From the NCBI RefSeq assembly GCF_023016115.1, contig NZ_JALKBH010000001.1:372001-436000 (forward strand): DNA of 64,000 nt, in the 5' to 3' direction. Below are positions 1 through 11,765 of the stretch, one piece after another; within the stretch, counting starts at the first letter, position 1; every line of letters starts with the position of its first letter. The stretch comes from Alcanivorax sp. S6407. Lineage in GTDB: Bacteria; Pseudomonadota; Gammaproteobacteria; Pseudomonadales; Alcanivoracaceae. The translations under genes and the position numbers were made by a program. The notes below the pieces were generated by a model. It ran no database searches. It was not told where the DNA came from and saw only the letters and a program-made list of their open reading frames with translations.

Positions 1-154
1 AATGGCTCGCCTGATCCAGGAGCAGCTGAAGAAACCGCTGGCAGAGAAGCTGCTGTTTGGCGAACTGTCGGAGCAGGGTGGCCAGGTGGATGTGGCAGAG
101 AAAGATGGCCAGCTAAACCTGACGGTGAAATCTGCGGAGGCGGAGCCGGCGTAG
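1..154 (+). CDS. clpA: ClpA, ATP-dependent Clp protease ATPase subunit (C-terminal end only)
   Basis: Only the last 50 codons lie in the window, read from position 2 to a TAG at 152-154. The tail contains MARLIQEQLKKPLAEKLLFG, which is the well-conserved C-terminal small-domain segment of ClpA, the AAA+ unfoldase that feeds substrates to ClpP. The converging neighbour is infA, the usual arrangement in Pseudomonas-type gammaproteobacteria, which supports ClpA over ClpB or ClpX. The start and both ATPase domains are outside the window. Confidence 0.9.
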   Translation, partial: MARLIQEQLKKPLAEKLLFGELSEQGGQVDVAEKDGQLNLTVKSAEAEPA

Positions 155-160
155 GTAGCT

Positions 161-195
161 CAGTTGACAGTTAACAGTTGATAGTTGACAGCTAA
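161..195 (+). repeat. Heptamer array, CAGTTAA class (5 units)
   Basis: Five consecutive 7-bp units are seen: CAGTTGA, CAGTTAA, CAGTTGA, TAGTTGA and CAGCTAA. The array begins six bases after the clpA stop codon and is followed by AAGGCGCAAA and the terminator. Arrays of the same class lie at 11188, 11731 (inverted), 44476, 44604 (inverted) and 62712. Confidence 0.85.
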
Positions 196-205
196 AGGCG
201 CAAAC

Positions 206-243
206 AAAAATACCCCCGGCTCGAGAGAGGCGGGGGTATTTTT
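206..243. terminator. Bidirectional intrinsic terminator between clpA and infA
   Basis: A perfect stem pairs AAAAATACCCCCG (206-218) with CGGGGGTATTTTT (231-243) around a 12-base loop. A-rich and T-rich flanks on opposite sides let it act on both strands, which fits its place between the converging clpA and infA genes. Confidence 0.9.
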
Positions 244-253
244 TGGGCTTTCT

Positions 254-288
254 GCATGCAGCGTGAGGCGTGTTGCGTGCAGCGGCCT
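254..288 (-). repeat. Heptamer array, GCAACAC class (infA 3' region)
   Basis: The plus strand reads GCATGCA, GCGTGAG, GCGTGTT, GCGTGCA, GCGGCCT, all in exact 7-bp phase. On the minus strand this is GGCCGC followed by GCAACAC-like units, the same module seen at 11574, 15534, 38965 and 50295. It starts three bases after the infA stop codon and precedes the terminator at 206-243. Confidence 0.8.
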
Positions 289-291
289 TTC

Positions 292-510
292 TTATTTCAT
301 GCGGAAAGTGATACGACCCTTGGTCAGGTCGTAGGGGGACATTTCCACCTTTACACGGTCGCCGGTGAGGATGCGGATATAGAATTTGCGCATCTTTCCG
401 GAGATATGGGCCGTGATCACATGACCGTTATCCAGCTTCACACGAAACATCGTGTTGGGCAGGGTTTCAACGATCACACCTTCGAGTTCAATCTGTTCTT
501 CTTTCGCCAT
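292..510 (-). CDS. infA: Translation initiation factor IF-1
   Basis: This 72-residue protein begins [20 protein letters not shown] and ends in a short basic tail, which is full length for bacterial IF-1. It forms a single S1-type OB fold that binds the ribosomal A site during initiation. The residues [19 protein letters not shown] form the RNA-binding face that is nearly invariant in the family. It follows bpt on the same strand with a gap of about 100 bases and faces clpA across a two-way terminator. Identification is close to certain from sequence alone. Confidence 0.98.
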   Translation of the reverse strand: MAKEEQIELEGVIVETLPNTMFRVKLDNGHVITAHISGKMRKFYIRILTGDRVKVEMSPYDLTKGRITFRMK

Positions 511-609
511 CCAACAAATACCTTGGGTTACCGGCTATGAGCGAGGGCGCAATTATGCCTAGAAAGCGGGCCGGCTGCAAAACCTGTTGTGCTTTGGTGG
601 GACAAGACG

Positions 610-1329
610 TTATTTGCCTTGCTCAGACAGGTCCTTCCAGGCGCCGCTGCGCAGTATTTCCAAGGGCTGATACTCGTTCTTGTAGCGCATTTTCTGGCAC
701 TGATCGATCCAGTAACCCAGATACAGGTAGGGCAGGTTGAGGCGCTGGCATTGCTCAATCTGCCAGATCAGTGCCATGACACCTAGGCTGCGTTCATGGC
801 GATTGGGGTCAAAGAAGGTATACACCGCAGACAGTCCATCCTCCAACTGGTCAGTGACGGCGACGGCTCGCAGCTTGCCTTGTTCCCTGAAACAATAGAA
901 ATGGGTGTCAGCCCAGTCGCAGGTGAGGAAATTGGTGAATTGTTCTTCGGAAGGCGGATACATATCGCCATCGCCATGGCGCTGGTTGATGTAGTCGGCG
1001 TAGAGACTGTAGAGCTCGCGGGTAAAGCGTGCGGGTTCCCGGCTGACGACCAAGTCCTGGTTGAGCTTGCGGATACGGCGATGACGGCGCCGTGGTTTGA
1101 AATCGGCGGCGCGGACCCGGGCTGGAATACAGGCCGAGCACTCCTCGCAGTGGGGGCGATACAGGTAATCGCCGCTGCGTCGAAACCCCAGCAGGCTCAG
1201 TTCGCTATAGAGCGCCGGTGACAGGGTGGCCTGGGGGTCCACAAACAGGGTTGAGGCCTGGCGATCTTCCAGGTAACTGCAGGCGTGGGCCGGCGTCCGG
1301 AAGAAGCGCAGTGTCGAAAGATCCGTCAT
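610..1329 (-). CDS. bpt: Aspartate/glutamate leucyltransferase (Bpt / ATE family)
   Basis: The 239-residue protein belongs to the ATE1-like transferases that move an amino acid from aminoacyl-tRNA to protein N-termini. The bacterial Bpt type adds leucine to N-terminal Asp or Glu, marking proteins for ClpS-ClpAP degradation. Visible family features are the N-terminal cysteine cluster CEECSAC (residues 61-67), the central GDGDMYPPSEEQF stretch and the conserved C-terminal segment LGYWIDQCQKMRYKNEYQP. It lies 53 bases downstream of aat, the other N-end-rule transferase, and close to clpA, so three N-degron components sit together. Leucyl rather than arginyl specificity is inferred from bacterial family knowledge. 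Confidence 0.92.
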   Translation of the reverse strand: MTDLSTLRFFRTPAHACSYLEDRQASTLFVDPQATLSPALYSELSLLGFRRSGDYLYRPHCEECSACIPARVRAADFKPRRRHRRIRKLNQDLVVSREPARFTRELYSLYADYINQRHGDGDMYPPSEEQFTNFLTCDWADTHFYCFREQGKLRAVAVTDQLEDGLSAVYTFFDPNRHERSLGVMALIWQIEQCQRLNLPYLYLGYWIDQCQKMRYKNEYQPLEILRSGAWKDLSEQGK

Positions 1330-1382
1330 GGTTTCAGTTTAGCCAACCCGCGCGGCAGTGAAAATCCTTCCCGGATAGCCGG

Positions 1383-2111
1383 TCAGGTTGGTTTTTTGTT
1401 ACCGGGCAGTGTTGCCCAGTCCCATTGGCCTGCAGGCCAGTTTACGGGTTCAGGGGTGGCAGGTATCCAGTCCGCCAGGTGCTGACGAAAGGTTTCCCGG
1501 TCGATCATGGCGGCGCCCATGCTGCTTAGATGGGGGTTTTCCACCTGGGCATCAATCAGTGCGATATCCAGTGTTCCGGCAAGTTGCTTGAGGGCTGCCA
1601 GCGCGATTTTAGAGCCGTTCAGGCGGGGCGAGACCATGGATTCACCAAAGAAGATTCTGCCCAGCTTAATGCCATAGATGCCCCCGGCGATCTCGCCATC
1701 CTGCCAGACCTCCAGACTGTGGGCGTAGCCCATTTGGTGCAGGCGGATATAAGCGCTGATCATTTCCGAACTGATCCAGGTTCCTCCACCGTCGCGGCGG
1801 GGGGCGGCACAGAGCGCCATGATCGAGGAAAAAGCCTGATCCAGGGTGATGGTGAAATCGGTCTTGCCAAGATGACGACGCAGGCTGCGGCTGATATGGA
1901 TCTGTTCCGGATAAAACACACAGCGCGGGGCAGGGGACCACCACAGAATGGGCTGATAGTCCGCGTCGTACCAGGGGAAAATACCGGAAGAATAGGCCCT
2001 TACCAGGGTGCTCGGGCTCAGATCCGCCCCGGCGGCCAACAGGCCGTCCGGGTCGGTGAGGGCGTCACGGGTATCGGGAAACGGCGCTCCCGGTTCCAGC
2101 CATGGCACCAT
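1383..2111 (-). CDS. aat: Leucyl/phenylalanyl-tRNA-protein transferase
   Basis: The 242-residue product transfers Leu or Phe from tRNA to proteins with N-terminal Arg or Lys, creating primary N-degrons for ClpS. Family hallmarks are GLLAAGADLSP near the N-terminus, SGIFPWYDADYQPILWWSP around residues 43-61, and GGIYGIKLGRIFFGESMVS in the acetyltransferase-like core. Length matches the family (E. coli 234 residues). It is followed by bpt and preceded by trxB with a 25-base gap, suggesting one minus-strand unit trxB-aat-bpt-infA. The start MVPWLEPG is the usual one. Confidence 0.96.
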   Translation of the reverse strand: MVPWLEPGAPFPDTRDALTDPDGLLAAGADLSPSTLVRAYSSGIFPWYDADYQPILWWSPAPRCVFYPEQIHISRSLRRHLGKTDFTITLDQAFSSIMALCAAPRRDGGGTWISSEMISAYIRLHQMGYAHSLEVWQDGEIAGGIYGIKLGRIFFGESMVSPRLNGSKIALAALKQLAGTLDIALIDAQVENPHLSSMGAAMIDRETFRQHLADWIPATPEPVNWPAGQWDWATLPGNKKPT

Positions 2112-2136
2112 CTGGGTTACACCGTCATGGGCGTGA

Positions 2137-3526
<1,390 letters not shown>

Positions 3527-5842
3527 GTGAGTAAAACCGTAGCCGGGCAAGGAGAGTCCGGGTTTTCCCGTCATCTCAAGCGCGGACTGGTAGAAGGCAT
3601 GGTGATCGCCCTGATCGCCTTCTCTGCCTACCTGCTGCTCGCTCTGGTCACCTTCGACAGTGGTGATCCGGGCTGGACCTTTGTCGGTAATGTGACTGCC
3701 GTGCAGAATGCTGCCGGGCGTGCCGGGGCCTTCAGTGCTGATTTGCTGCTTAGCCTGTTCGGTTTCATGGCCTATCTTTTTCCGGTGCTGGTGGGTTTCT
3801 GGGCTGGCAAGGTGCTGAAAGAGCGCCATGCCGGCCTGCCCAACAGCTGGCCGCTGTTCAGCCTGCGTCTGGTGGGCTTCATTCTCACCATGCTGGCAGG
3901 TACCGCGCTTTCCTACATGCATTTTACTGTTGGAGCCCATCTGCCAGAGGGCGCCGGAGGCATTCTCGGGCATGGCATGGGGCAGGCGGCCCTGAATGGC
4001 TTCAACCCTCTGGGGGGCACCCTGATCATGGTGGCCCTGTTCCTGATCGGGGTAACCATCTTTACCGACCTGTCCTGGATTGCCCTTGCAGAAGGCCTTG
4101 GCGCCCTGGTGCTGGCCGCCTTCGAGAAGATTCCGGCCTGGTGGCAGGCACGCAAGCAACAGCGCGAGGCCCAGAAGCTCAAGAAGGAAGCCCACGAGAA
4201 ACGCGCCAAGGTAATCAGTGAGGCCAAGAAGAAAGCCGAAACCCGTAAACCGGTCAAAATCGCCGAACCGGCCAAGCCGGTGGAAAAGAGCGTGCGGGTA
4301 CAGAAGGAAAAGCAGCAAAAGCTGTTTACCACTGAAGTCACCGGTGAGCTGCCCCCCATTGGTCTGCTGGATCAGGTAGAGGAATCCAAAGGCGGCTACT
4401 CTGAAGAAGCCCTGGAAGGCATGTCCCGTCTGCTGGAGATCAAGCTCAAGGACTTCAATATCGAGGCCGAAGTGGTGGCGGTACAGCCCGGCCCGGTGAT
4501 TACCCGCTTCGAGATTCAGCCGGCACCCGGTATCAAGGTATCCAAGATCACCAACCTGGCCAAGGATCTGGCTCGCTCTCTGGCGGTGATCAGTGTCCGT
4601 GTGGTGGAAGTGATTCCCGGCAAGACCACCGTGGGCATCGAGATTCCCAACGAACAGCGGGAAATGATTCGCTTTACCGAAGTGGTCGGCACGCAGATGT
4701 TTGACCAGTCCCCGTCACCACTGACCATGGCGCTGGGCAAGGACATTTCCGGTAATCCCGTCATGGCGGATCTGGCCAAGATGCCCCACCTGCTGGTGGC
4801 CGGTACCACGGGTTCCGGTAAGTCGGTGGGCGTGAACGCCATGCTGTTGTCCATGTTGTTCAAGTCCAATCCCGATGATGTTCGTCTGATCCTGATTGAT
4901 CCGAAGATGCTGGAATTGGCGGTCTACGACGGCATCCCCCATCTGCTGACCCCGGTGGTGACCGACATGAAGGAAGCCGCTGGCGCGTTGCGCTGGGGGG
5001 TCGGGGAGATGGAGCGTCGTTACCGGCTGATGGCGGCCATGGGGGTGCGAAACATCTCCGGCTACAACCGCAAGGTGGATGACGCGAAGAAAAAGGGCGA
5101 GCCACTGAAAGATCCGCTGTGGAAGCCGGAAGATCCCATGAACCTGGAGGAAGAGGCGCCGTTGGCCGAGCATCTTCCCTACATTGTCATCGTGATTGAT
5201 GAATTCGCCGACATGATGATGATTGTCGGCAAGAAGGTGGAAGAGCTGATCGCGCGGATTGCCCAAAAGGCCCGTGCCGCCGGTATTCACCTGATTCTGG
5301 CCACCCAGCGTCCGTCCGTGGATGTGATCACCGGTTTGATCAAGGCCAACGTGCCGTCCCGGATCGGTTTCCAGGTATCGTCCAAGATCGATTCCCGTAC
5401 CGTGCTGGATCAGGGCGGCGCCGAGCAACTGCTGGGCCACGGTGACATGCTTTATTTGCCGGGCGGCACCAGTGTTCCGGAACGAGTTCACGGCGCCTTT
5501 GTCTCAGATGAAGAGGTCCACCGTGTCTGTGACGACTGGCGCAAGCGCGGGGAGCCCAACTATCTGGAAGAAATTCTCGATGGTGGCTCTGATCTCAGCG
5601 CCCCGATGCCCGGTATGGAAAGCGCCGGCGGCGGGGATGACGAAAATGATCCGCTCTACGACGAAGCGGTGGCCTATGTGACCCAGTCACGCCGTGCCTC
5701 CATTTCTTCGGTACAGCGAAAACTGAAAATTGGCTACAACCGTGCCGCCCGTCTGGTGGAAGCCATGGAGATGGCCGGGGTAGTCACAGAAGCAGGGCAC
5801 AACGGCCAACGGGAGGTGATTGCGCCTCCGCCGGTAGAGTAG
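3527..5842 (+). CDS. ftsK: DNA translocase FtsK
   Basis: The 771-residue protein anchors at the division septum and pumps the chromosome terminus, activating XerCD resolution. The N-terminus has about four membrane helices (within residues 22-190), then a short charged Lys/Ala/Glu-rich linker (about 195-265). The motor carries Walker A GTTGSGKS at 426-433 and Walker [10 protein letters not shown] near 555-562, and the C-terminal winged-helix gamma domain (about 705-771) reads polarity sequences. It is far shorter than the 1329-residue E. coli protein because the linker is short, as in Pseudomonas. The start is GTG with GGGG six bases upstream. Confidence 0.97.
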   Translation: MSKTVAGQGESGFSRHLKRGLVEGMVIALIAFSAYLLLALVTFDSGDPGWTFVGNVTAVQNAAGRAGAFSADLLLSLFGFMAYLFPVLVGFWAGKVLKERHAGLPNSWPLFSLRLVGFILTMLAGTALSYMHFTVGAHLPEGAGGILGHGMGQAALNGFNPLGGTLIMVALFLIGVTIFTDLSWIALAEGLGALVLAAFEKIPAWWQARKQQREAQKLKKEAHEKRAKVISEAKKKAETRKPVKIAEPAKPVEKSVRVQKEKQQKLFTTEVTGELPPIGLLDQVEESKGGYSEEALEGMSRLLEIKLKDFNIEAEVVAVQPGPVITRFEIQPAPGIKVSKITNLAKDLARSLAVISVRVVEVIPGKTTVGIEIPNEQREMIRFTEVVGTQMFDQSPSPLTMALGKDISGNPVMADLAKMPHLLVAGTTGSGKSVGVNAMLLSMLFKSNPDDVRLILIDPKMLELAVYDGIPHLLTPVVTDMKEAAGALRWGVGEMERRYRLMAAMGVRNISGYNRKVDDAKKKGEPLKDPLWKPEDPMNLEEEAPLAEHLPYIVIVIDEFADMMMIVGKKVEELIARIAQKARAAGIHLILATQRPSVDVITGLIKANVPSRIGFQVSSKIDSRTVLDQGGAEQLLGHGDMLYLPGGTSVPERVHGAFVSDEEVHRVCDDWRKRGEPNYLEEILDGGSDLSAPMPGMESAGGGDDENDPLYDEAVAYVTQSRRASISSVQRKLKIGYNRAARLVEAMEMAGVVTEAGHNGQREVIAPPPVE

Positions 5843-5864
5843 GCCGCCTGCACAAGGAGAGTTA

Positions 5865-6473
5865 ATGCGACATTACGTCATGGCGGCCTTGCTCGCGCCG
5901 TCCCTCGTCTGGGCCGATGCCACAGAAGACCTGTTATCCCGTCTGCAGCAGCTGGATTCCCTGAAAGGGGGCTTCGAGCAGATGGTGCTCGACAAGGGCG
6001 GCACCCACATGCAGCAGGCAGAGGGGACCTTTCAGGTAGCCAGGGGCAACCGTTTTTACTGGTCGACCACCAGCCCGTTCTCGCAACTGGCGGTGTCCGA
6101 TGGCGAAACCGTATGGGTGTATGATGAAGATCTCGAGCAGGTGGTGATCCGTCCGCTCAGCCAGGATCTGGGCGAGACCCCGGCACTGTTGTTCAGCGGC
6201 AAGCCTGCCGACGTGGCGGCAGCCTTCAGTATTGCCGAACAGGATCGAAACGGCGCAGAGGTGACCTACCGCCTCACCCCGAAAGGGCAGGATCCGCTGT
6301 TTGACCAGCTGGATGTGAGTTTTCAGGGAGACCAGCCCCAATCCATGCGACTGCAGGATGCGCTTGGTCAGAAGACCATCATCGATTTTCGCGATTTGAC
6401 TCTCAACAAGGGAATAGATGCTGCACTTTTCCGGTTTGCTCCTCCGGAAGGTACGGACATTATCCAGCAGTAA
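5865..6473 (+). CDS. lolA: Outer-membrane lipoprotein carrier protein LolA
   Basis: The 202-residue periplasmic chaperone shuttles lipoproteins from LolCDE to LolB. The N-terminal signal peptide [17 protein letters not shown] precedes a mature start [19 protein letters not shown]. The family pattern of an N-terminal helix and then repeated beta strands is visible ([31 protein letters not shown]). It sits 22 bases after ftsK and its TAA overlaps the rarA ATG by one base, so ftsK-lolA-rarA-crcB are probably co-transcribed, as in Pseudomonas. Confidence 0.95.
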   Translation: MRHYVMAALLAPSLVWADATEDLLSRLQQLDSLKGGFEQMVLDKGGTHMQQAEGTFQVARGNRFYWSTTSPFSQLAVSDGETVWVYDEDLEQVVIRPLSQDLGETPALLFSGKPADVAAAFSIAEQDRNGAEVTYRLTPKGQDPLFDQLDVSFQGDQPQSMRLQDALGQKTIIDFRDLTLNKGIDAALFRFAPPEGTDIIQQ

Positions 6474-7819
6474 TGAACGACCTGTTTGCCGCCGACAATG
6501 CCCAGCAAGCGCAGCCCCTGGCTGCGCGTTTGCGTCCTGCCAGCCTGGATGATTATGTGGGCCAGCAGCACCTTGTCGGGCCAGGCAAACCCCTTCGCCA
6601 GGCACTGGAACGTGGCCAGCTGCATTCCATGATCCTGTGGGGCCCGCCGGGCACCGGCAAAACCACGTTGGCACTGATTCTGGCCCAGGCGGTGGATGCG
6701 GCATTTGTGACGCTGTCTGCCGTGCTTTCCGGGGTAAAGGACATTCGCTCGGAAGTGGAACAGGCGCAGATTCGCCTGGCCCAGGGGCGCCGGACTGTCT
6801 TGTTCGTGGACGAAGTCCATCGCTTCAACAAGTCCCAGCAGGACGCCTTTCTTCCCCATGTGGAAGACGGCACCATCACCTTTATCGGTGCCACCACCGA
6901 AAACCCGTCCTTTGAATTGAACAACGCGCTGCTTTCCCGGGCGCGGGTCTACCGTTTGCGCTCTCTGGCACCGGAGGATCTGGCCGGGCTGCTGGAACGC
7001 GCCCTGAAGGAGCCCCGCCTAAACGGCATGACCGTAGAGGACGATGCGGCCGAACTGCTGCTGAATTATGCCGATGGCGATGCCAGGCGGCTGCTGAACA
7101 TGCTGGAAGTGGCGGCTGATCTGGCCGAAGGGGAAGCTCCGGTCATCAACGCTGAACTGATGAGCGAAGTGCTCCGCGATGCGGTGCGCCGTTTCGACAA
7201 GGGCGGCGACCTGTTCTATGACCAGATTTCAGCTTTGCACAAGTCGGTCAGGGGATCAGATCCTGATGCTGCGCTGTACTGGTTTGCCCGCATGCTGGAT
7301 GGCGGCTGTGACCCGCTTTACCTGGCTCGCCGGGTAGTGCGCATGGCCAGTGAAGATATCGGCAATGCTGATCCGCGTGCGCTGACACTGTGTCTGCAGG
7401 CCTGGGATGTGCAGGAGAGGCTGGGCAGTCCTGAAGGTGAGCTGGCCATTGCCCAGGCCATTGCCTACCTGGCGGTGGCGCCCAAAAGTAACGCCGTTTA
7501 CATGGCTTATAATCAGGCACGCGCGCTGGTACGTGAAAAGCCAACCAACGAGGTGCCGTTGCATCTGCGCAACGCACCCACCCAGCTAATGAAAGACGAA
7601 GGCTACGGAGCCGAGTATCATTACGCCCACGATTTCCCGGATGCTTTCGTGGATGGCGAGAATTATTTCCCGGCCAGCCTGAGGAATACCCGGCTTTACG
7701 AGCCGGTCAATCGTGGTCTGGAGATCAAGGTAGGAGAGAAGCTGGCTCGCTTGCGGCAACGAAATGCCGCCAGTGACTGGCAGCGCTATCCATCGGGAAG
7801 GGGAGAGGCGGATGACTGA
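6473..7819 (+). CDS. rarA: Replication-associated recombination protein A (RarA/MgsA)
   Basis: This 448-residue AAA+ ATPase of the MgsA/WRNIP1 family acts at stalled replication forks. It has the RFC/RuvB-like start [16 protein letters not shown], Walker [10 protein letters not shown] (about residues 57-65), Walker [11 protein letters not shown] (about 103-112), sensor 1 [10 protein letters not shown] and a C-terminal tetramerisation region ending around [17 protein letters not shown]-type sequence. Length is normal for the family (E. coli 447). It starts within the lolA stop codon and overlaps crcB by 8 bases. Confidence 0.97.
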   Translation: MNDLFAADNAQQAQPLAARLRPASLDDYVGQQHLVGPGKPLRQALERGQLHSMILWGPPGTGKTTLALILAQAVDAAFVTLSAVLSGVKDIRSEVEQAQIRLAQGRRTVLFVDEVHRFNKSQQDAFLPHVEDGTITFIGATTENPSFELNNALLSRARVYRLRSLAPEDLAGLLERALKEPRLNGMTVEDDAAELLLNYADGDARRLLNMLEVAADLAEGEAPVINAELMSEVLRDAVRRFDKGGDLFYDQISALHKSVRGSDPDAALYWFARMLDGGCDPLYLARRVVRMASEDIGNADPRALTLCLQAWDVQERLGSPEGELAIAQAIAYLAVAPKSNAVYMAYNQARALVREKPTNEVPLHLRNAPTQLMKDEGYGAEYHYAHDFPDAFVDGENYFPASLRNTRLYEPVNRGLEIKVGEKLARLRQRNAASDWQRYPSGRGEADD

Positions 7820-8204
7820 TGTGGGGCTGGTACCCTGGCTGGCGGTGGCCGGTGGTGGTGCCACTGGGGCCTGCCTGCGTTTTGGCACCACCCTGTGGCT
7901 GGGGGTGCCTGCCATGCCCGCCTGGCCATGGGCTACCTTTTCGGTGAACCTGCTTGGCAGCTTTCTGTTCGGCCTGCTCACCGTGGCGCTGGCCAGCATG
8001 ACCAACAGCGAGCCCTTGCGGCTGGCGATCATGACCGGCATGCTCGGCGCCCTGACCACGTTCTCCACCTTCTCCTTCGAGCTGGTGAGAATGGTAGAGG
8101 TGAAAGCCCTGGGGCTGGCCGCGGGATATGCGACAACGTCAGTGCTGGCCTGTCTGACTCTTGCGGGAGTCGGGCTGATGCTGGGACGGCTGATTTTTGA
8201 ATAA
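7812..8204 (+). CDS. crcB: Fluoride ion channel CrcB/Fluc
   Basis: The 130-residue protein has four hydrophobic segments and acts as a dual-topology dimeric fluoride exporter. Family motifs visible are [29 protein letters not shown] and [15 protein letters not shown], containing the conserved Asn and the TFSTF fluoride-track residues. The ATG at 7812 ([12 protein letters not shown]) is preferred to an upstream in-frame ATG at 7764 because it matches the family start, and it overlaps the rarA end by 8 bases. No fluoride riboswitch is possible directly upstream because that DNA is coding. Confidence 0.94.
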   Translation: MTDVGLVPWLAVAGGGATGACLRFGTTLWLGVPAMPAWPWATFSVNLLGSFLFGLLTVALASMTNSEPLRLAIMTGMLGALTTFSTFSFELVRMVEVKALGLAAGYATTSVLACLTLAGVGLMLGRLIFE

Positions 8205-8215
8205 ATTGAGAGGGG

Positions 8216-8243
8216 CAAGCTACAAGCTACAAGCTACAACGCG
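8216..8243 (+). repeat. Heptamer array, CAAGCTA class (left arm of inverted pair)
   Basis: Three perfect units of CAAGCTA (8216-8236) are followed by CAACGCG. The array begins 12 bases after the crcB stop codon. Its reverse-complement partner lies at 8332-8359, so the two arms bracket an 88-base core upstream of serS. Confidence 0.85.
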
Positions 8244-8331
8244 AAAAAGGACTCATGTTTAAACTAAAGGGTTTTCTCCGCGCACAGTTCGCGGCGTAAG
8301 TGCTAATCGTTTATTGAGACTCTTGTCCGCG

Positions 8332-8359
8332 TTGCAGCTTGTAGCTTGAAGCTTGCAGC
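8332..8359 (-). repeat. Heptamer array, CAAGCTA class (right arm of inverted pair)
   Basis: Four units in 7-bp phase: TTGCAGC, TTGTAGC, TTGAAGC, TTGCAGC. The reverse complement (GCTACAA type) matches the array at 8216-8243. The arms could pair into a long imperfect stem that ends 27 bases before the serS ATG, so it would lie in any transcript running from crcB into serS. Confidence 0.85.
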
Positions 8360-8383
8360 TCGTTTTTGATCTGGAGTAAGTAA

Positions 8384-9679
<1,296 letters not shown>

Positions 9680-9688
9680 GACTGTTAC

Positions 9689-9757
9689 GACGCAATCCCG
9701 AGCTGTCAGCCCCGCCGGCTGGAAACAAGGCCGCCAGGCGCGGCTTCGGATTGCGTC
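9689..9757. other. Inverted repeat between serS and cysG
   Basis: GACGCAATCC at 9689-9698 is the reverse complement of GGATTGCGTC at 9748-9757. The intervening 49 bases are GC-rich with partial internal pairing. No T-tract follows on the plus strand, so a simple intrinsic terminator is doubtful. It could be a weak terminator for serS or a leader structure ahead of cysG. Confidence 0.45.
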
Positions 9758-9802
9758 TCGACGTCATACATGGGCCGCCCAGCGGTTACCCAGGGAGCAG
9801 TC

Positions 9803-11185
9803 ATGGAATTCCTGCCTATCAGCTGGCGACTACAGGGCAAACAAGCCCTTGTGGTCGGCGGCGGTGATGTGGCCTTGCGTAAAGGTCGACTTTTGCACCG
9901 ATCTGGTGCTGTTTTGAGTGTTGTTGCTCCCGATGTGTGCGACGAGTTGCGCCATCTTGTGGCAGAGGGGCAGGGGCATCTCCGTGAGAGACCCTTTGAC
10001 GCGGCTGATCTAGCTGGCAGCTCGTTGGTGATTTGCGCCACGGATGACTCCGCCGTGAACGCGCAGATTGCCGATCTGGCGGCTGCAGAGAATATCCCGG
10101 TCAACGTGGTAGACAACCCTTCGCTCGGTGATTTCATCTTCCCTGCCATCGTGGACCGTTCTCCGGTACTGATCAGCATCAGCTCGTCTGGCGCGTCGCC
10201 GGTATTGGCCCGAAAGCTGCGCAGTCAGTTGGAGTCCACCTTGCCGGCCCGCTGGGGGCGGCTCGCGGATCTGATGGCGAAATTCCGCCAGCCCCTCAAG
10301 GACAAACTGGATAATGTGGGTGCCCGCCGTCTGTTCTGGGAACAGGCACTGGACAGCCCGATTGTCGAGAAAGTGCTGGCCGGCAAGGACAGTGAAGCCG
10401 AAGTGCTTCTTGCCGAGGCAATCGACAGTGCCGACAGCGACAAGCTCAGTCAGGGTGAGGTCTATCTGGTGGGCGCGGGGCCTGGCGATCCGGACCTGCT
10501 CACATTCCGCGCCCTGCGGTTGCTGCAGAAGGCGGATGTGGTGCTGTATGACCGGCTGGTGGGGAAAGGTATTGTCGATCTGGCCCGTCGGGATGCGGAA
10601 ATGGTCTATGTGGGCAAGGCCCGTGACAAGCATGCGTTACCCCAGGACAACATCAACGAGCTGCTGGTGCACTACGCCAGGCAGGGCAAGAAGGTTTGTC
10701 GCCTGAAAGGCGGTGATCCGTTCATCTTCGGTCGTGGCGGTGAAGAGATTGATCTGATCGTCCAGGAAGGGATCAACTTCCAGGTGGTGCCCGGCATTAC
10801 TGCCGCCAGTGGCTGTGCCGCCTATGGCGGTATCCCGCTGACCCACCGTGACCATGCCCAGTCAGTACGCTTTGTCACCGGCCATCGCCAGGATGGCACT
10901 GTGACGCTGGATTGGGAGCATCTGGTCAGTGAAACCGAAACCGTGGTGTTCTACATGGGGTTGGTGGGTCTGCGCCAGATCTGCGATCAGCTCATGGCCC
11001 ACGGTCGCAAGGGCGATACTCCCATCGCGCTGGTGTCCCGTGGCACTACTGATCTGCAGGAAGTCATCACCGGCACCCTGGCCACCCTGCCAGACGATAT
11101 CGAAGGGCGTGAGATCCATGCTCCGACGCTGATTATTGTCGGCAGCGTTGTCAGTTTGCATCCGAAGTTTGGGTGGTTCAAATAA
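9803..11185 (+). CDS. cysG: Siroheme synthase CysG (trifunctional)
   Basis: The 460-residue protein makes siroheme for sulfite and nitrite reductases. The N-terminal precorrin-2 dehydrogenase/ferrochelatase half starts [20 protein letters not shown] and contains [15 protein letters not shown] (about residues 125-140). The C-terminal uroporphyrinogen-III methyltransferase half begins near residue 215 with [15 protein letters not shown] and includes [16 protein letters not shown] and [20 protein letters not shown]. The ATG at 9803 is preferred over 9770 because of the family start and the GGGAGCAG upstream. Confidence 0.95.
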   Translation: MEFLPISWRLQGKQALVVGGGDVALRKGRLLHRSGAVLSVVAPDVCDELRHLVAEGQGHLRERPFDAADLAGSSLVICATDDSAVNAQIADLAAAENIPVNVVDNPSLGDFIFPAIVDRSPVLISISSSGASPVLARKLRSQLESTLPARWGRLADLMAKFRQPLKDKLDNVGARRLFWEQALDSPIVEKVLAGKDSEAEVLLAEAIDSADSDKLSQGEVYLVGAGPGDPDLLTFRALRLLQKADVVLYDRLVGKGIVDLARRDAEMVYVGKARDKHALPQDNINELLVHYARQGKKVCRLKGGDPFIFGRGGEEIDLIVQEGINFQVVPGITAASGCAAYGGIPLTHRDHAQSVRFVTGHRQDGTVTLDWEHLVSETETVVFYMGLVGLRQICDQLMAHGRKGDTPIALVSRGTTDLQEVITGTLATLPDDIEGREIHAPTLIIVGSVVSLHPKFGWFK

Positions 11186-11187
11186 GG

Positions 11188-11222
11188 CAGTTAATAGTTA
11201 ACAGTGAATAGTGAATAGCTAA
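11188..11222 (+). repeat. Heptamer array, CAGTTAA class (cysG 3' end)
   Basis: Five units in phase: CAGTTAA, TAGTTAA, CAGTGAA, TAGTGAA, TAGCTAA. It begins two bases after the cysG stop codon. An inverted array of the same class lies at 11731-11765, so the pair brackets the whole cysG-ybiB gap. Confidence 0.9.
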
Positions 11223-11247
11223 AGTCAAAAGCCATAATCAAAGGCGT

Positions 11248-11285
11248 AGGCGGAGCTGCTTGAGGGCAGCTCCGCCTTTTTTGTT
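11248..11285 (+). terminator. Intrinsic terminator of cysG
   Basis: AGGCGGAGCTGC (11248-11259) pairs with GCAGCTCCGCCT (11266-11277), and a run of T follows (11277-11282). It lies about 60 bases beyond the cysG stop. Confidence 0.9.
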
Positions 11286-11333
11286 TTTGGTTGTGCAGGT
11301 TTTTGTGGCGGGTGGAAAGGCTTGAAGGGTTCC

Positions 11334-11358
11334 GTAGGAGCGTCGCTGGCGGCGCGAT
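11334..11358 (+). repeat. REP-like element, left copy of a perfect 25-bp inverted repeat
   Basis: The element starts GTAGGAGCGTCGCTGGC and continues to 11358. It resembles the GTGGGAGCG...CGCGA REP family of Pseudomonas-type genomes. Its exact reverse complement lies at 11463-11487, as in bacterial interspersed mosaic elements. Confidence 0.85.
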
Positions 11359-11383
11359 AGCCCAGTGTCGTAAAGGACAATTT

Positions 11384-11440
11384 ATCACTGAGGGCACAGA
11401 GCTTACCGATAACGGCGGTTCTGTTATCTCTGTGGTGAAA
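11384..11440. repeat. CACAGAG-type inverted element inside the REP pair
   Basis: CACAGAG (11395-11401) and CTCTGTG (11428-11434) are inverted, with GATAAC and GTTATC pairing between them. The flanks TCACTGAGGG and TGGTGAAA match a clearer element at 15583-15649. Confidence 0.6.
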
Positions 11441-11462
11441 ATGCTGTTGATCCTGGCCTGGA

Positions 11463-11487
11463 ATCGCGCCGCCAGCGACGCTCCTAC
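11463..11487 (-). repeat. REP-like element, right copy of the inverted repeat
   Basis: This is the exact reverse complement, 25 of 25 bases, of 11334-11358, ending CGACGCTCCTAC. The two copies enclose 104 bases. Confidence 0.85.
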
Positions 11488-11573
11488 GGCGAGGGTGGTG
11501 GTATTGCTTTGGCGCTATCGTAGGGCGGAAATGCCTCAGGGCATCTCCGCCAATTTGGGGCCGCTCTTCGGCT

Positions 11574-11604
11574 GCATCACGCAACATGCGGCACGCAGAA
11601 AGCG
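11574..11604 (+). repeat. Heptamer array, GCAACAC class
   Basis: Units GCATCAC, GCAACAT, GCGGCAC, GCAGAAA run in 7-bp phase and are preceded by GGCCGCTCTTCGGCT. The leading GCCGCTC-GGC and trailing GCAGAAA are shared with the arrays at 254-288 and 38965-39006 when read on the proper strand. Confidence 0.75.
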
Positions 11605-11730
11605 AACTCCGACATCAAGGCCGACAATTACCTTCGGTCAATCCTGGCCCGTATCATTTCCTGCAATCCCGCGATCATAGTCTGGTCGCAGCCTCTTGCC
11701 TTGCGGGTCGTGATGAAGCGTCACGCGCAG

Positions 11731-11765
11731 TTATTAATTATTCATTATTAACTATTAATTACGCT
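11731..11765 (-). repeat. Heptamer array, CAGTTAA class, inverted (next to the ybiB-like stop)
   Basis: Plus-strand units TTATTAA, TTATTCA, TTATTAA, CTATTAA, TTACGCT are in exact 7-bp phase. On the minus strand they read TTAATAG-type. The array ends at the base next to the stop codon (11766-11768) of the minus-strand gene. Confidence 0.85.

Noticed and set aside
161-195. CRISPR array
   Set aside because: The 7-bp units are directly adjacent without spacers, far below CRISPR repeat length, and there are no cas genes in the window.
7764-7811. Fluoride riboswitch ahead of crcB
   Set aside because: The crcB start overlaps the rarA coding region, so there is no leader; no riboswitch core was seen before lolA or rarA.
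11291-11680. A 129-codon open frame in the cysG-ybiB gap
   Set aside because: It is built from REP, CACAGAG and heptamer repeats and shows no protein-like pattern.
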